Source of the DNA: Geobacteraceae bacterium
GTDB taxonomy: Bacteria; Desulfobacterota; Desulfuromonadia; Geobacterales; Geobacteraceae
Assembly (NCBI GenBank): GCA_009773645.1
Contig: WSYB01000012.1
Coordinates: 38,147-102,146 of the forward strand
Direction of reading: 5' to 3'
Length of the DNA: 64,000 nucleotides
Shown here: positions 43,642 through 51,032 of the stretch, piece by piece
Numbering within the stretch: the stretch's first letter is position 1
Layout of the letters: every line of letters starts with the position of its first letter
Position numbers and translations under genes: made by a program
Notes under the pieces: model-generated
Seen by the model: only the letters and a program-made list of their open reading frames with translations
Databases searched by the model: none
Told to the model about the DNA's origin: nothing

Positions 43642-44460
43642 TTAAAACAAGGAATGCTCGAAGGAAAGATAGGCAAGCACTCCGTAATCTCCTTTGGATG
43701 GACCAATGCCGATTGGAAAGGCTATGCCGGGAACAATTTGGAAAACATCCATGCCTTTGACTTTGCAGTCAACGGCGTATCGTAGGCCGGGGCTGATGAA
43801 GAGGCTGTTTTCGTCTGCAGTCGCTCCGTTGGCTACCACAGCTTGCTCCGAAGTCCCCGCCGCCTCTAGCATCAGGTTGAGGTTTTTGGAAGCGAGATAG
43901 ATGACGCTGGCGCCGTAGTTGGTCGCGAGGGTGTCGGCCTTGGCCCCTCCCGGCTCCTTGCTGTTCGGTGTAAAAGTAAATCCAAGGTTATAGTGGGTAA
44001 CGACCCTGTTCGAAAGTTTGATGCTGAGGGGGAGATTCACCTGGTAACCAACGGTACCTGTCCCCAGTCCCTTCTCCCTGTCGCCGGTGGGGAGGATGAG
44101 AGAAAAGCGAGGGGCGAAGGCGATATTGTCCTTCAGTACCGCCTGGTAGCGGTAGTTCAGCGCCACATCGCCGATGCCTGTATCGTCCTGCCCGTCAACC
44201 TTGATTCTTTCGACAGGAATGGTATACGAAAGCTGATGGGTCTGTCCCGGCACCGGCCATTCCTGGGTGAATGTATACTGCCAACTGTCTCCCTTAAAAT
44301 ACTGGAAGGACTGAATGTGCTGAATCACCCCGTCTTCCTGGTTATAAGCCTCCTCGATCAAAAAAGAATTGTCCTGAATTTCCCGGCAATCCTCGGCGGC
44401 AACCACCGTTGCGGCCGTCATCAATGTAATTGCAAGTGATAAAAACATCTCCCTAAGCAT
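43642..44460 (-). CDS. Outer-membrane beta-barrel protein (Phenol_MetA_deg-like transporter family)
   Basis: A 272-residue exported protein: signal peptide (MFLSLAITLMTAATVVAAE), then alternating beta strands ending in a final phenylalanine (LSFEHSLF), as in outer-membrane barrels. Segments such as APRFSLILPTGDREKG and YNLGFTFTPNS recall the MetA-pathway phenol-degradation barrel family, often annotated as transporter. AAGGAGG precedes ATG 44460. Nothing shows its substrate; its place near ArsR genes suggests it responds to metals or toxic compounds. Confidence 0.7.
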   Translation of the reverse strand: MLREMFLSLAITLMTAATVVAAEDCREIQDNSFLIEEAYNQEDGVIQHIQSFQYFKGDSWQYTFTQEWPVPGQTHQLSYTIPVERIKVDGQDDTGIGDVALNYRYQAVLKDNIAFAPRFSLILPTGDREKGLGTGTVGYQVNLPLSIKLSNRVVTHYNLGFTFTPNSKEPGGAKADTLATNYGASVIYLASKNLNLMLEAAGTSEQAVVANGATADENSLFISPGLRYAVDCKVKGMDVFQIVPGIAFPIGIGPSKGDYGVLAYLSFEHSLF

Positions 44461-45064
44461 TCTTCATTCCTCCTTTTCTGTTTATAGTGATTAGAAGACA
44501 TCCCAGGTACTCCCTGAGCGTGCAGACCCCGAATTCATGGTGCATATAGACCGGTGTTCCTTTTCCCTGACCGCGTCCATCAACTCCTTCCTCGCCCAGG
44601 GGGACACACTTCCCCCTATACTTATATTTATCACTTATATTATCGGCAACCTACTGAACAACTATAAGTTTTTATTTTTAGGCAGTTGAAGCATTCACTC
44701 TCCCTGCGGTCCATTCCCCCCACCAATGCTATGCTCATAAAAACACTGCCATCCTATATTGAGACAACATGTCATCTTAAAATTGAAATTGATACTAACT
44801 TTCAATTGCTTAATTGTCAAGCAAAAAAACATACAAAAAAACCATACGGAAAATATTTATCTTCTGTGTTGCAAAATCCATTTCTGAGCGAGCTCAAGTG
44901 GAATTGTTTTGAAAAATGCTTGTTAGAAAATGAGGGATAGGTGTCCGGGACGCCATTGGCCTGGACAAAGGGGGTGTGGTTTACTGACGAGAGCTACTTC
45001 ACCGGCTGGATGAGGCAGTAAGCCCCTTTCTTCATGGCGATGTCACCGGGCTTGAGCAGGAGTT
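44461..45064. other. AT-rich intergenic stretch without supported genes
   Basis: About 600 bases with clearly lower GC content than the flanks (especially 44630-44900). Only weak open frames occur, without ribosome-binding sites. This looks like decayed or recently acquired sequence next to the ArsR remnants at 45250-45610. Confidence 0.5.
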
Positions 45065-45253
45065 TCAACTGAATATGCCGCTGCACTTGCCATGGCAACA
45101 GCAAATCAAACCGTTGGCCTTGCCAAAAGCTTCCTGCCCCTCTTTCAAGGTAAGCCAGGCGATTAGCAGTGCGCCAATTGCCGCAGACGCCCGTCCGCCC
45201 AGGGCTCCACATGCGAAAGCAGCGCTGATTTTTCGGATCATGGCGAGACTCAT
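45065..45253 (-). CDS. Short membrane-type ORF, possibly a fragment (62 aa)
   Basis: The frame starts MSLAMIRKISAAFACGALGG with an ATGA overlap to the upstream ArsR remnant and has one hydrophobic stretch (SAAIGALLIAWLTLKEG), then a cysteine-rich end (GLICCCHGKCSG). It may be the N-terminal part of a small permease or membrane protein whose remainder continues in another frame (reading ...LLLKPGDIAMKKG near 45000-45060). The ArsR-plus-membrane-protein order fits a metal-resistance unit now degraded. No family is certain. Confidence 0.35.
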   Translation of the reverse strand: MSLAMIRKISAAFACGALGGRASAAIGALLIAWLTLKEGQEAFGKANGLICCCHGKCSGIFS

Positions 45254-45389
45254 TGTGACAAGATATGGCTAAGTTCTTCGCGGAGCAGATTGCTCATGTG
45301 TGTGTGTCGTCCAGCGAATAGTAGACGATCCGGCCGTTCTTCCGGTAGTTGGCCACCCGCAGGGAACGGAGCAATCGCAGTTGGTCCAT
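45250..45389 (-). pseudogene. ArsR regulator fragment with CA-repeat frameshift
   Basis: The text LRLLRSLRVANYRKNGRIVY, then YSLDD, is the end of an ArsR wing region; the helix-turn-helix is missing. The frame runs into a stop after the CACACACA tract (45297-45304); removing two bases there continues as HMSNLLREELSHILSQ, the normal ArsR C-terminus. A slippage frameshift on top of 5' truncation marks it as a pseudogene. Confidence 0.6.
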
Positions 45390-45430
45390 GCCGCCTCTCT
45401 TTTTTTGCACGGTTTTCATCCAAAATTCCG

Positions 45431-45610
45431 TTATAGCGCCGCAAGCACCTGCCGCATCTTCTCGGCAACCAGTTTGGCAACTTCCGTTATCTCCTGGTTG
45501 CCGATAATGGAAAGCGTCGCAACCGGGTCCATGACCATGACCGCCGTCTTGCCGTCATCCCGTGCCTGTTGTGATGACTTTGATTGTAATGCAACATTCA
45601 CGATGATCAA
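45431..45610 (-). CDS. Small ORF of unknown origin upstream of the ArsR fragment (59 aa)
   Basis: From TTG 45610, with AAGG at moderate spacing, the frame reads IIVNVALQSKSSQQARDDGK, then TAVMVMDPVATLSIIGNQEI, and ends KMRQVLAAL. The composition is protein-like (alternating hydrophobic strand and helix), but no family is recognised; it could be the C-terminal end of a longer lost protein. It sits between the CcsA gene stop and the ArsR fragment, all in one direction. Confidence 0.35.
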   Translation of the reverse strand: MIIVNVALQSKSSQQARDDGKTAVMVMDPVATLSIIGNQEITEVAKLVAEKMRQVLAAL

Positions 45611-45634
45611 TCGATCTCGCCTTTCCGTTATTGG

Positions 45635-46480
45635 TCACCCTCCATAGCTGTGAAGCCCCGACAAAAGCAGATTTACGCCGAGATAGCAGAAAATGGTCGC
45701 TGCAAAACCGACAATCGAAAGCCATGCTGCCCGCCGACCGGCCCAACCTCGGGTGATCCGGGCATGGAGAAAGGCCGCGTAGATGAACCAGACAATCAGC
45801 GACCAGGTCTCCTTCGGATCCCAGCTCCAGTAAGTTCCCCAGGCATAATTGGCCCAGGCGGCGCCGGTCACAATCCCCAGAGTCAGGAGGGGAAAGCCGA
45901 TCATGATCGACTTGTAGTTCAGGTCGTCAAGGACCCTGCCGCTCGGAAATGTTGCGACAATGCTCTGGTCGTTGGCAGGTGTGGACCGCTCATGAATCTC
46001 GCGAATCAGATACATGATGGAGATGCCGCAGGCTACGGCGAAAGCGGCATATCCAAGGAAACAGGTTATGACATGGTAGAGGAGCCAGTTGCTCTGCAAG
46101 GCGGGCACCAGAGGTTGAATGCCGCTGTCAAGGCCGAGTTGAGCCCAAGCCATTCCGAGTAGAGCAAAAGGCATGACAAATGCGCCGATGACCCTGTACC
46201 GGTACTTCAGATCCAGCAGACCGTAGATGAGAACAATCGTCCAGGAGAAGAAGACAACCGACTCATAGAGATTTGATAGCGGCGCATGGCCGATGCCGAG
46301 CGAATAGGACTCCTTCCAGCGCAGACCGATGGCGATCGTTTGCAGCAGCAGACCGCCAAAAGCAATGGCGCTGCCAGCCGTGCCGAGCACCTTGGCACGG
46401 CTGGCGACAAAAGCAAAGAAACAGAGCATTGAAACGAGATAGGCAAAGGTGGTTATGTTGAACAGGAGTGAGCTGGTCAT
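45635..46480 (-). CDS. Cytochrome c biogenesis protein CcsA/ResC family (heme handling)
   Basis: A 281-residue polytopic inner-membrane protein with about eight helices. The heme-binding WWD signature is WGTYWSWDPKETWSLIVWFI, preceded by a conserved GFPLLTLGIVTGAAWANYAW region, and external histidines flank it (HVITCF near the fourth helix). With ResB it forms the system II heme ligation complex that attaches heme to CXXCH motifs in apocytochromes. ATG 46480 overlaps the resB stop by four bases (ATGA), so the pair is coupled. Confidence 0.9.
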   Translation of the reverse strand: MTSSLLFNITTFAYLVSMLCFFAFVASRAKVLGTAGSAIAFGGLLLQTIAIGLRWKESYSLGIGHAPLSNLYESVVFFSWTIVLIYGLLDLKYRYRVIGAFVMPFALLGMAWAQLGLDSGIQPLVPALQSNWLLYHVITCFLGYAAFAVACGISIMYLIREIHERSTPANDQSIVATFPSGRVLDDLNYKSIMIGFPLLTLGIVTGAAWANYAWGTYWSWDPKETWSLIVWFIYAAFLHARITRGWAGRRAAWLSIVGFAATIFCYLGVNLLLSGLHSYGG

Positions 46481-47856
46481 TTGTTATCCTCCGAGGAAAG
46501 TTGGTCCTTGAGCTTTGTCACCAGCCGCTCCATGAAAATCTGAAAACCTCCCTGATTCTTGCTGGCATTGCCCCCGACGGTTACGGTTCCATTCTCGACT
46601 CGCACCCAGATGCGCCGGTGTGACATGAAAAAGGCGGCGTAAATTCCCACTACCATCAGGAGACAGCCGACCCAAACCACCCAGACGCCGGGGTCCTTCG
46701 CCACCTGCAGGCCGGTGTACATGAACTCCTCTCCCCCTCTGTACTGCAGAAGCTTGCCGCCGGTATAGGGGAGGTTCATCCTGTTCATGGCCGGATTGTT
46801 GGCGAAGACGATAAATTCCTTGTTTTCCCCATTTGCCAGATGAACCTCTACCTGGGCTGCCGGTCCGCTCAAACCGGGCATAAATCGGGAGATGTCCGGA
46901 GTTGTTTCCTGGAGGCAAATACCGCTGCCGTCGGGGAGTTTTGCCGAACCATTACTCTGGATTATCAGGGATTGCGGATTTCTGCCATTTGGATCGCTGA
47001 TGGTGAACTCGTGTTCTCCAAACTTCCCATAGCTGGACTGATAAAAGGTTATTCCCTTATAGGTCAACGGATCGTTGACGATGACCGGCACCCGGTTATA
47101 ACCCTGCACTGGTTGGCCGTTCTCCAGCACGGTCAGGATGCTCTTGAATTCCTTGGGCGCTCCGTTGGGATAATGGGCCACGCTGAATTTTTCACAGCGC
47201 ACCGCAAAGCCCAGATCGATTTCATTTTTCGAGCGGGACATGACCTTGCCGACACTCTCACCTTCAGGAATGTTGATAAACCCCTTGTAGCCGAACAGAG
47301 AGCCGATGATTGCACCGATGAATATGACGAGCACGCTCAAGTGAACGGCATACACGGCCAACCGGGACCAGGGTGTCTTCTGGGCAAAGAGGTGGAAAGC
47401 GCCGTCAGTTTCGGTGATCAGCGGATCGGCGAATTCCGCCTTCAGTATTGCAGCAACTCGATCCCTGAGCGTGCTTGCATCCCCCCGTGTCTCGATGGTC
47501 GTAAGGTTAGACAACGTCTTCTCATGGCCGGCGCCCATGACCACTACCGGCTGGGTGATTGTCTTCCAGATAAGGGGAAGCCGCTTGATTGAGCAGGCAA
47601 TCAGATTTATAGACAATAGAGAAAGCAGCAGAATGAACCACCATGAATGGTACATGTCAAAAAAGCCGAGAGCCTGGTAAAGTTTCAGTTTGTTCTGGCT
47701 TATGGTCTGCAGATACTCCGGAGGCAGTGCTCCCTGCGGAACGACCGTCCCGATGATTGAGATGATCGCCAAAGTGATGAGTAGAAACATTGTCAGTTTC
47801 AGCGAGCAGAAATAATCCCAGAGAGATTGGAACCCTGATTGTTCATTTATTGTCAC
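46477..47856 (-). CDS. resB: Cytochrome c biogenesis protein ResB family
   Basis: The partner of CcsA in system II cytochrome c maturation. The 459 residues have three N-terminal helices (FLLITLAIISIIGTVVPQG, WWFILLLSLLSINLIACSIK, and LSVLVIFIGAIIGSLFGYK), a periplasmic domain of about 230 residues (FAVRCEKFSVAHYPNGAPKE), and a last helix (VWVVWVGCLLMVVGIYAAFF). The start is GTG 47856 with AAGGAG upstream. It lies upstream of CcsA. Its location beside a secreted Cys-rich protein gene is worth noting, though system II genes in this group often accompany multiheme cytochromes. Confidence 0.9.
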   Translation of the reverse strand: MTINEQSGFQSLWDYFCSLKLTMFLLITLAIISIIGTVVPQGALPPEYLQTISQNKLKLYQALGFFDMYHSWWFILLLSLLSINLIACSIKRLPLIWKTITQPVVVMGAGHEKTLSNLTTIETRGDASTLRDRVAAILKAEFADPLITETDGAFHLFAQKTPWSRLAVYAVHLSVLVIFIGAIIGSLFGYKGFINIPEGESVGKVMSRSKNEIDLGFAVRCEKFSVAHYPNGAPKEFKSILTVLENGQPVQGYNRVPVIVNDPLTYKGITFYQSSYGKFGEHEFTISDPNGRNPQSLIIQSNGSAKLPDGSGICLQETTPDISRFMPGLSGPAAQVEVHLANGENKEFIVFANNPAMNRMNLPYTGGKLLQYRGGEEFMYTGLQVAKDPGVWVVWVGCLLMVVGIYAAFFMSHRRIWVRVENGTVTVGGNASKNQGGFQIFMERLVTKLKDQLSSEDNK

Positions 47857-47996
47857 GATAATGCTCCTTGGCTGTAAATACCTTCAGAATGCTGCAAACA
47901 GTCTGCAAGCATAACGCTTCCAGACCGCCCACAACAACTGAATTGGACATGGAAATAATCAACTATGCTTCGTAGTTTCAGCATGGATTTGAAGAC

Positions 47997-48356
47997 TTAC
48001 GACCAGGAGCAGTTTTGGGGAGGGACAAAGATGGGAAAATAGACTTTGGGCATCAACAACAACGGTTCTACAGTTGAAAAAATGGCCACAATTGGAGAAG
48101 AAAGGTAAAGCACATTTTCCGTCAGTGATGCAACGCTGGAACAGCATGAACAAACCGAATCACACTCCCGGTCTCCGTGCTCATCATTACAAGGACAATC
48201 ATCACTTGGGCTTTGCACAGAATCGCATGCAATCTGCTGAACGTCAGGAGCACTACTATGCGGAAATGCCTGCGCAGATGAGTGTACGGCAATTAAGATG
48301 CAGAAGCAGATTATTGATATGCACCTTATATATTTCAAAATCTTTGGCGATTTCAT
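47997..48356 (-). CDS. Secreted Cys-rich protein 1 (paralogue of 56914-57279)
   Basis: A 119-residue exported protein. The signal peptide (IICFCILIAVHSSAQAF) precedes a cysteine-dense stretch with CPCNDEHGDRECDSVCSCC, then VASLTENVLYLSSPIVAI and the tail KVYFPIFVPPQNCS. A second protein at 56914-57279 shares the C-D-S-x-C-x-C-x-C pattern and the ending VYxPxFxPP, so the two form a small family around a metal pump. Start has only a weak ribosome-binding site. It reads in the same direction as resB, 140 bases upstream of it. Role likely periplasmic metal binding. Confidence 0.65.
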   Translation of the reverse strand: MKSPKILKYIRCISIICFCILIAVHSSAQAFPHSSAPDVQQIACDSVQSPSDDCPCNDEHGDRECDSVCSCCSSVASLTENVLYLSSPIVAIFSTVEPLLLMPKVYFPIFVPPQNCSWS

Positions 48357-48653
48357 CGTTGTTCTTATTTATACCTAAGATTACTAACCGTTGAGTTTGA
48401 GCCTTTTTTCACGTCATGCTCAGGACTGAAGCCGCGGAGGTGCCTCTTCCCCGTGACCGGATTTACACGGATTTGTAGAACGGCAAAAATGAAATCGGTT
48501 TTTCCCCGTGAACCCTTATTGGGTTTACCCGCGAAATCCTCTGAATCCGTGTCATCCACGTTCTATTCATTTCTGTCCGCAAACCGCAAATAACCCCCTC
48601 CCTTGGCGTGAGGGGTTATAGGGCGAGTTTAAACCAAAACACTCTCCTTTTTG
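48357..48653. other. Intergenic region with dispersed repeat and terminator hairpin
   Basis: 48450-48575 contains text of the type CCGTG...ATTTACACGGATT...AATCCGTGTCATCC, a degenerate dispersed repeat found between genes in many bacteria. At 48589-48618 the stem ATAACCCC / GGGGTTAT forms a hairpin that could terminate the leftward lipoprotein gene. No gene was found. Confidence 0.5.
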
Positions 48654-49865
48654 TTACAGCCCAGCAAAAGCCCCTTTGATGGTGATGCCGGTCAACGGGG
48701 CGGAGGATGTGCCGCCGCTGCCGCCGTCAATCCGGTTCACTTTCACGGCGAAGGCGGCCGCCCCGGTGGGGAAGCCGTCGAACTCGACATGGGCGAACTC
48801 ACCGATGGCGAAGCCGGGCTGTACATTGATCAAGATGATGCGGAGGGTGCCAGCCGCCTTGTCGAATCTGGCGCTGACCACGCTGTTGGCGGCGGCCAGG
48901 CTCACCGGATCCACCACCCCCGGTGGGGTCTGGCCAGTTGCCGGGTCCGACTTGACGGTCACCCCGGCTGGCAGCGTTACCGTGCAGTCGATGCCGTTGA
49001 TGACTGTGCCTGCGGGTAGCGTCCCTTCGGTCCTAAGCTGGAGCACCCCTCCGGTGAAGGCGATGGAGACGGGAACGATCCCTCCGCGGTTTCTGCCGCT
49101 GTTATTGAAGTTGGTGATGGCGGTATTGATGGAGTTGAGGACGGCTTGCGAAAAACCGCCATTATTCTCTAATTCAGTTTCGAGTGCGACGAGGAGGGTC
49201 ACCAGTGCGTCGTCCAGTGATTGGGTATTCCCTCTTTTTTGCCGGTCGTCGTTCACCATCTGGGAGAAGACCCCCAGGATTGCGGCGTACTTCTTCTGGT
49301 CGTTGGTGGCGCCGGCTGGTGCCGGTTGGGTGGGATCAAAGGGAAGCGTCCCAACGATGTCGGAAAGCGCGAAGAAGCGGGCGATCTGCGTGTTGGAGTC
49401 GTCGATATTGACAGTGGTAAAGGCTCCGATTCCTTCGACCTGTTCGAAGGCCAGATGAGTCAGGGGGGTGACGGCGATCCTGTCGCCGTCGGCGACGCTG
49501 GGGACGACGGCCAGCAGGGGCGTTTTCAGGGCAACGCCGGCCGTGCCGCTCGCCTCGTCGGTAAAGGTGCCGCCGCTCACTTCGACAACAACCGGACCGG
49601 TGGGAGCCGAGGCGAGGGCGACGGCATAGCTGCCGTCCGCCGCCGTTTTGCCACTGCCGAGCACCACGCTCCTGTCGAATTGGTCGTCCCTGACGGCGTA
49701 CACCTTGATGTCGCCGCCGTTGATGGGCCCTTTGGCGGCTACTCCGCTGATGGTTACGGGACCGGCTGTTGTGCCGTTACCACCATTGCCTCCGCCACAG
49801 CCGAAGAGGGTTGCGAGTGCGAGGGTTGCAACCGCGCCGAACATTGATCCAATTTTTCTAGTCAT
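48654..49865 (-). CDS. Large exported lipoprotein with cohesin-like C-terminal domain
   Basis: The 403-residue protein starts with a lipobox (LALATLFGCGGG), followed by a glycine linker and an Ig-like beta domain near the N-terminus (TISGVAAKGPINGGDIKVYA). The middle is alpha-helical with an asparagine-rich loop, and the last 130 residues (SARFDKAAGTLRIILINVQP, FAIGEFAHVEFDGFP) resemble a cohesin-type beta sandwich. Function unknown; surface exposure via lipid anchor is likely. The start has a weak ribosome-binding site. It is transcribed toward the Cys-rich gene, downstream of a second lipoprotein. Confidence 0.72.
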   Translation of the reverse strand: MTRKIGSMFGAVATLALATLFGCGGGNGGNGTTAGPVTISGVAAKGPINGGDIKVYAVRDDQFDRSVVLGSGKTAADGSYAVALASAPTGPVVVEVSGGTFTDEASGTAGVALKTPLLAVVPSVADGDRIAVTPLTHLAFEQVEGIGAFTTVNIDDSNTQIARFFALSDIVGTLPFDPTQPAPAGATNDQKKYAAILGVFSQMVNDDRQKRGNTQSLDDALVTLLVALETELENNGGFSQAVLNSINTAITNFNNSGRNRGGIVPVSIAFTGGVLQLRTEGTLPAGTVINGIDCTVTLPAGVTVKSDPATGQTPPGVVDPVSLAAANSVVSARFDKAAGTLRIILINVQPGFAIGEFAHVEFDGFPTGAAAFAVKVNRIDGGSGGTSSAPLTGITIKGAFAGL

Positions 49866-49960
49866 AGCTCACCACCGTTTTGGATTATTGTTTGAAGATA
49901 AAGATTAAGCCCTCTGGCGCCGCCTTCGAAGTTACTGGAGCGAAGTGGACAATCATAAAC

Positions 49961-50551
49961 TCAAATGGGCTTACCGTTCAGAACGACCCGGAACCCTTTA
50001 ATCCCTTCCTTAAAGCTGGTTAACCCGTAGAAACCTGGGCGCTGCTTCCCTGGAATTGCCTTGTATACCGGCTCCAGGACCAGACTATTGCTGCTCCCTT
50101 CCGGTAAGGAAATTTCCCGCTCTACAGCAAGGTCATCGGCAGGAATTGCAATGACAACCTTGTGCGTCCCCGTCTTCAGACGCAGATTGCCGCCGAATCG
50201 ATACCTTATACCCTCCCCGGCCTCGGGATTCTGAAGCCCACGCGGTTCGGTATTTTCCTCACTCAGACTGTCCTGTAACTGTACTGCCTGACCATCGACA
50301 TTCAGCAGCAACTTGTAATCCGGCGTTCCGTGAATATCTTTTGCGGAATAGATGCCCGGCTTGTGGGTCTTCAGCGAGAAGGAGATGCGCAAGTCCGCAT
50401 GGCCCTGAGGCACAGGACCTCCGTCTGTCAATTCCTGAAAGACATCACTGCGAACACTTGTGCTGCTTTTTCTTATCAATGCGGAACTGTCCGCGCAACC
50501 GCTTATGAGTGTCACTGCCATTACCAAAAACAATAAGTTAATTTTTTTCAT
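49961..50551 (-). CDS. Lipoprotein of unknown function (196 aa)
   Basis: Lipobox ISGC after a hydrophobic leader (NLLFLVMAVTLISGCADS). The rest is beta-rich (GHADLRISFSLKTHKPG, LLLNVDGQAVQLQDSLSE, RYRFGGNLRLKTGTHKVVIA), perhaps two sandwich-like domains. AAGGAGCCGATC precedes the ATG. It is placed between the PII-like gene of the metal pump and the larger lipoprotein, in the same direction, 85 bases downstream of the PII-like gene. No family name is known to me; the KVVIAIPADDL stretch recalls bacterial Ig-like folds. Confidence 0.65.
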   Translation of the reverse strand: MKKINLLFLVMAVTLISGCADSSALIRKSSTSVRSDVFQELTDGGPVPQGHADLRISFSLKTHKPGIYSAKDIHGTPDYKLLLNVDGQAVQLQDSLSEENTEPRGLQNPEAGEGIRYRFGGNLRLKTGTHKVVIAIPADDLAVEREISLPEGSSNSLVLEPVYKAIPGKQRPGFYGLTSFKEGIKGFRVVLNGKPI

Positions 50552-50635
50552 GATCGGCTCCTTGTATGGTTAGACTTCACGTCCAGAACGTAGATCTTCC
50601 CTTCCCCTTGTTCGCCGGTCCAAGCCAACATGCTG

Positions 50636-50977
50636 CTAAATAGCATCTCTCCCCCTTTCATTTGTCCGAATCTTTACTATTTCATCAACAGTAAACACGA
50701 ATATTTTCCCATCACCAGTATTGCCGGTATGAGCATATTTCTGAATTACGTTGACAACCTCATCAGCCATCTCATCATCTACAACTACTTCTAATTTTAT
50801 TCGTGGAATAAATTCCACCATTTCATAAACGATTTTATCTTTTGCATTCTTGGCTCTGTTTTTGCCGAACCCTTTGATTTCTGATACGGTAACTCCCGGC
50901 AGTCCTTCGATTTTTTGCAGTTCTTCGGTTACTTCCATCAACTTGAACGGTCTTATTATTGCTTTTATCTCTTTCAT
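50636..50977 (-). CDS. PII-like signalling protein linked to metal efflux (PII-NG type)
   Basis: A GlnB/GlnK fold of 113 residues: KEIKAIIRPFKLMEVTEELQ, then TVSEIKGFG, a T-loop, KLEVVVDDEMADEV and TGNTGDGKIFVFTVDEIVKI, all clear PII landmarks. The T-loop reads KNRAKNAKDKIVYEMVEF; the residue aligned with the uridylylated Tyr51 of GlnB is Asp, so standard GlnD control is impossible. PII proteins coded beside CusA-type pumps (the PII-NG group) share this context. ATG 50977 has GGGGAG upstream. It lies 55 bases downstream of cusA, so it is likely the operon's regulator. Confidence 0.88.
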   Translation of the reverse strand: MKEIKAIIRPFKLMEVTEELQKIEGLPGVTVSEIKGFGKNRAKNAKDKIVYEMVEFIPRIKLEVVVDDEMADEVVNVIQKYAHTGNTGDGKIFVFTVDEIVKIRTNERGRDAI

Positions 50978-51032
50978 ATGACTCCCCTTATGACCTTTCA
51001 TTGAGATGTGAGATACTCATATGCCAATTCAT

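Noticed and set aside
43380..43760. 126-codon frame overlapping the Cys-rich peptide
   Set aside because: It crosses the strong ribosome-binding site, the peptide frame and the terminator hairpin, and has no protein-like pattern.
44686..44940. 84-codon frame in the AT-rich gap
   Set aside because: TTG start without ribosome-binding site; no recognisable composition or family.
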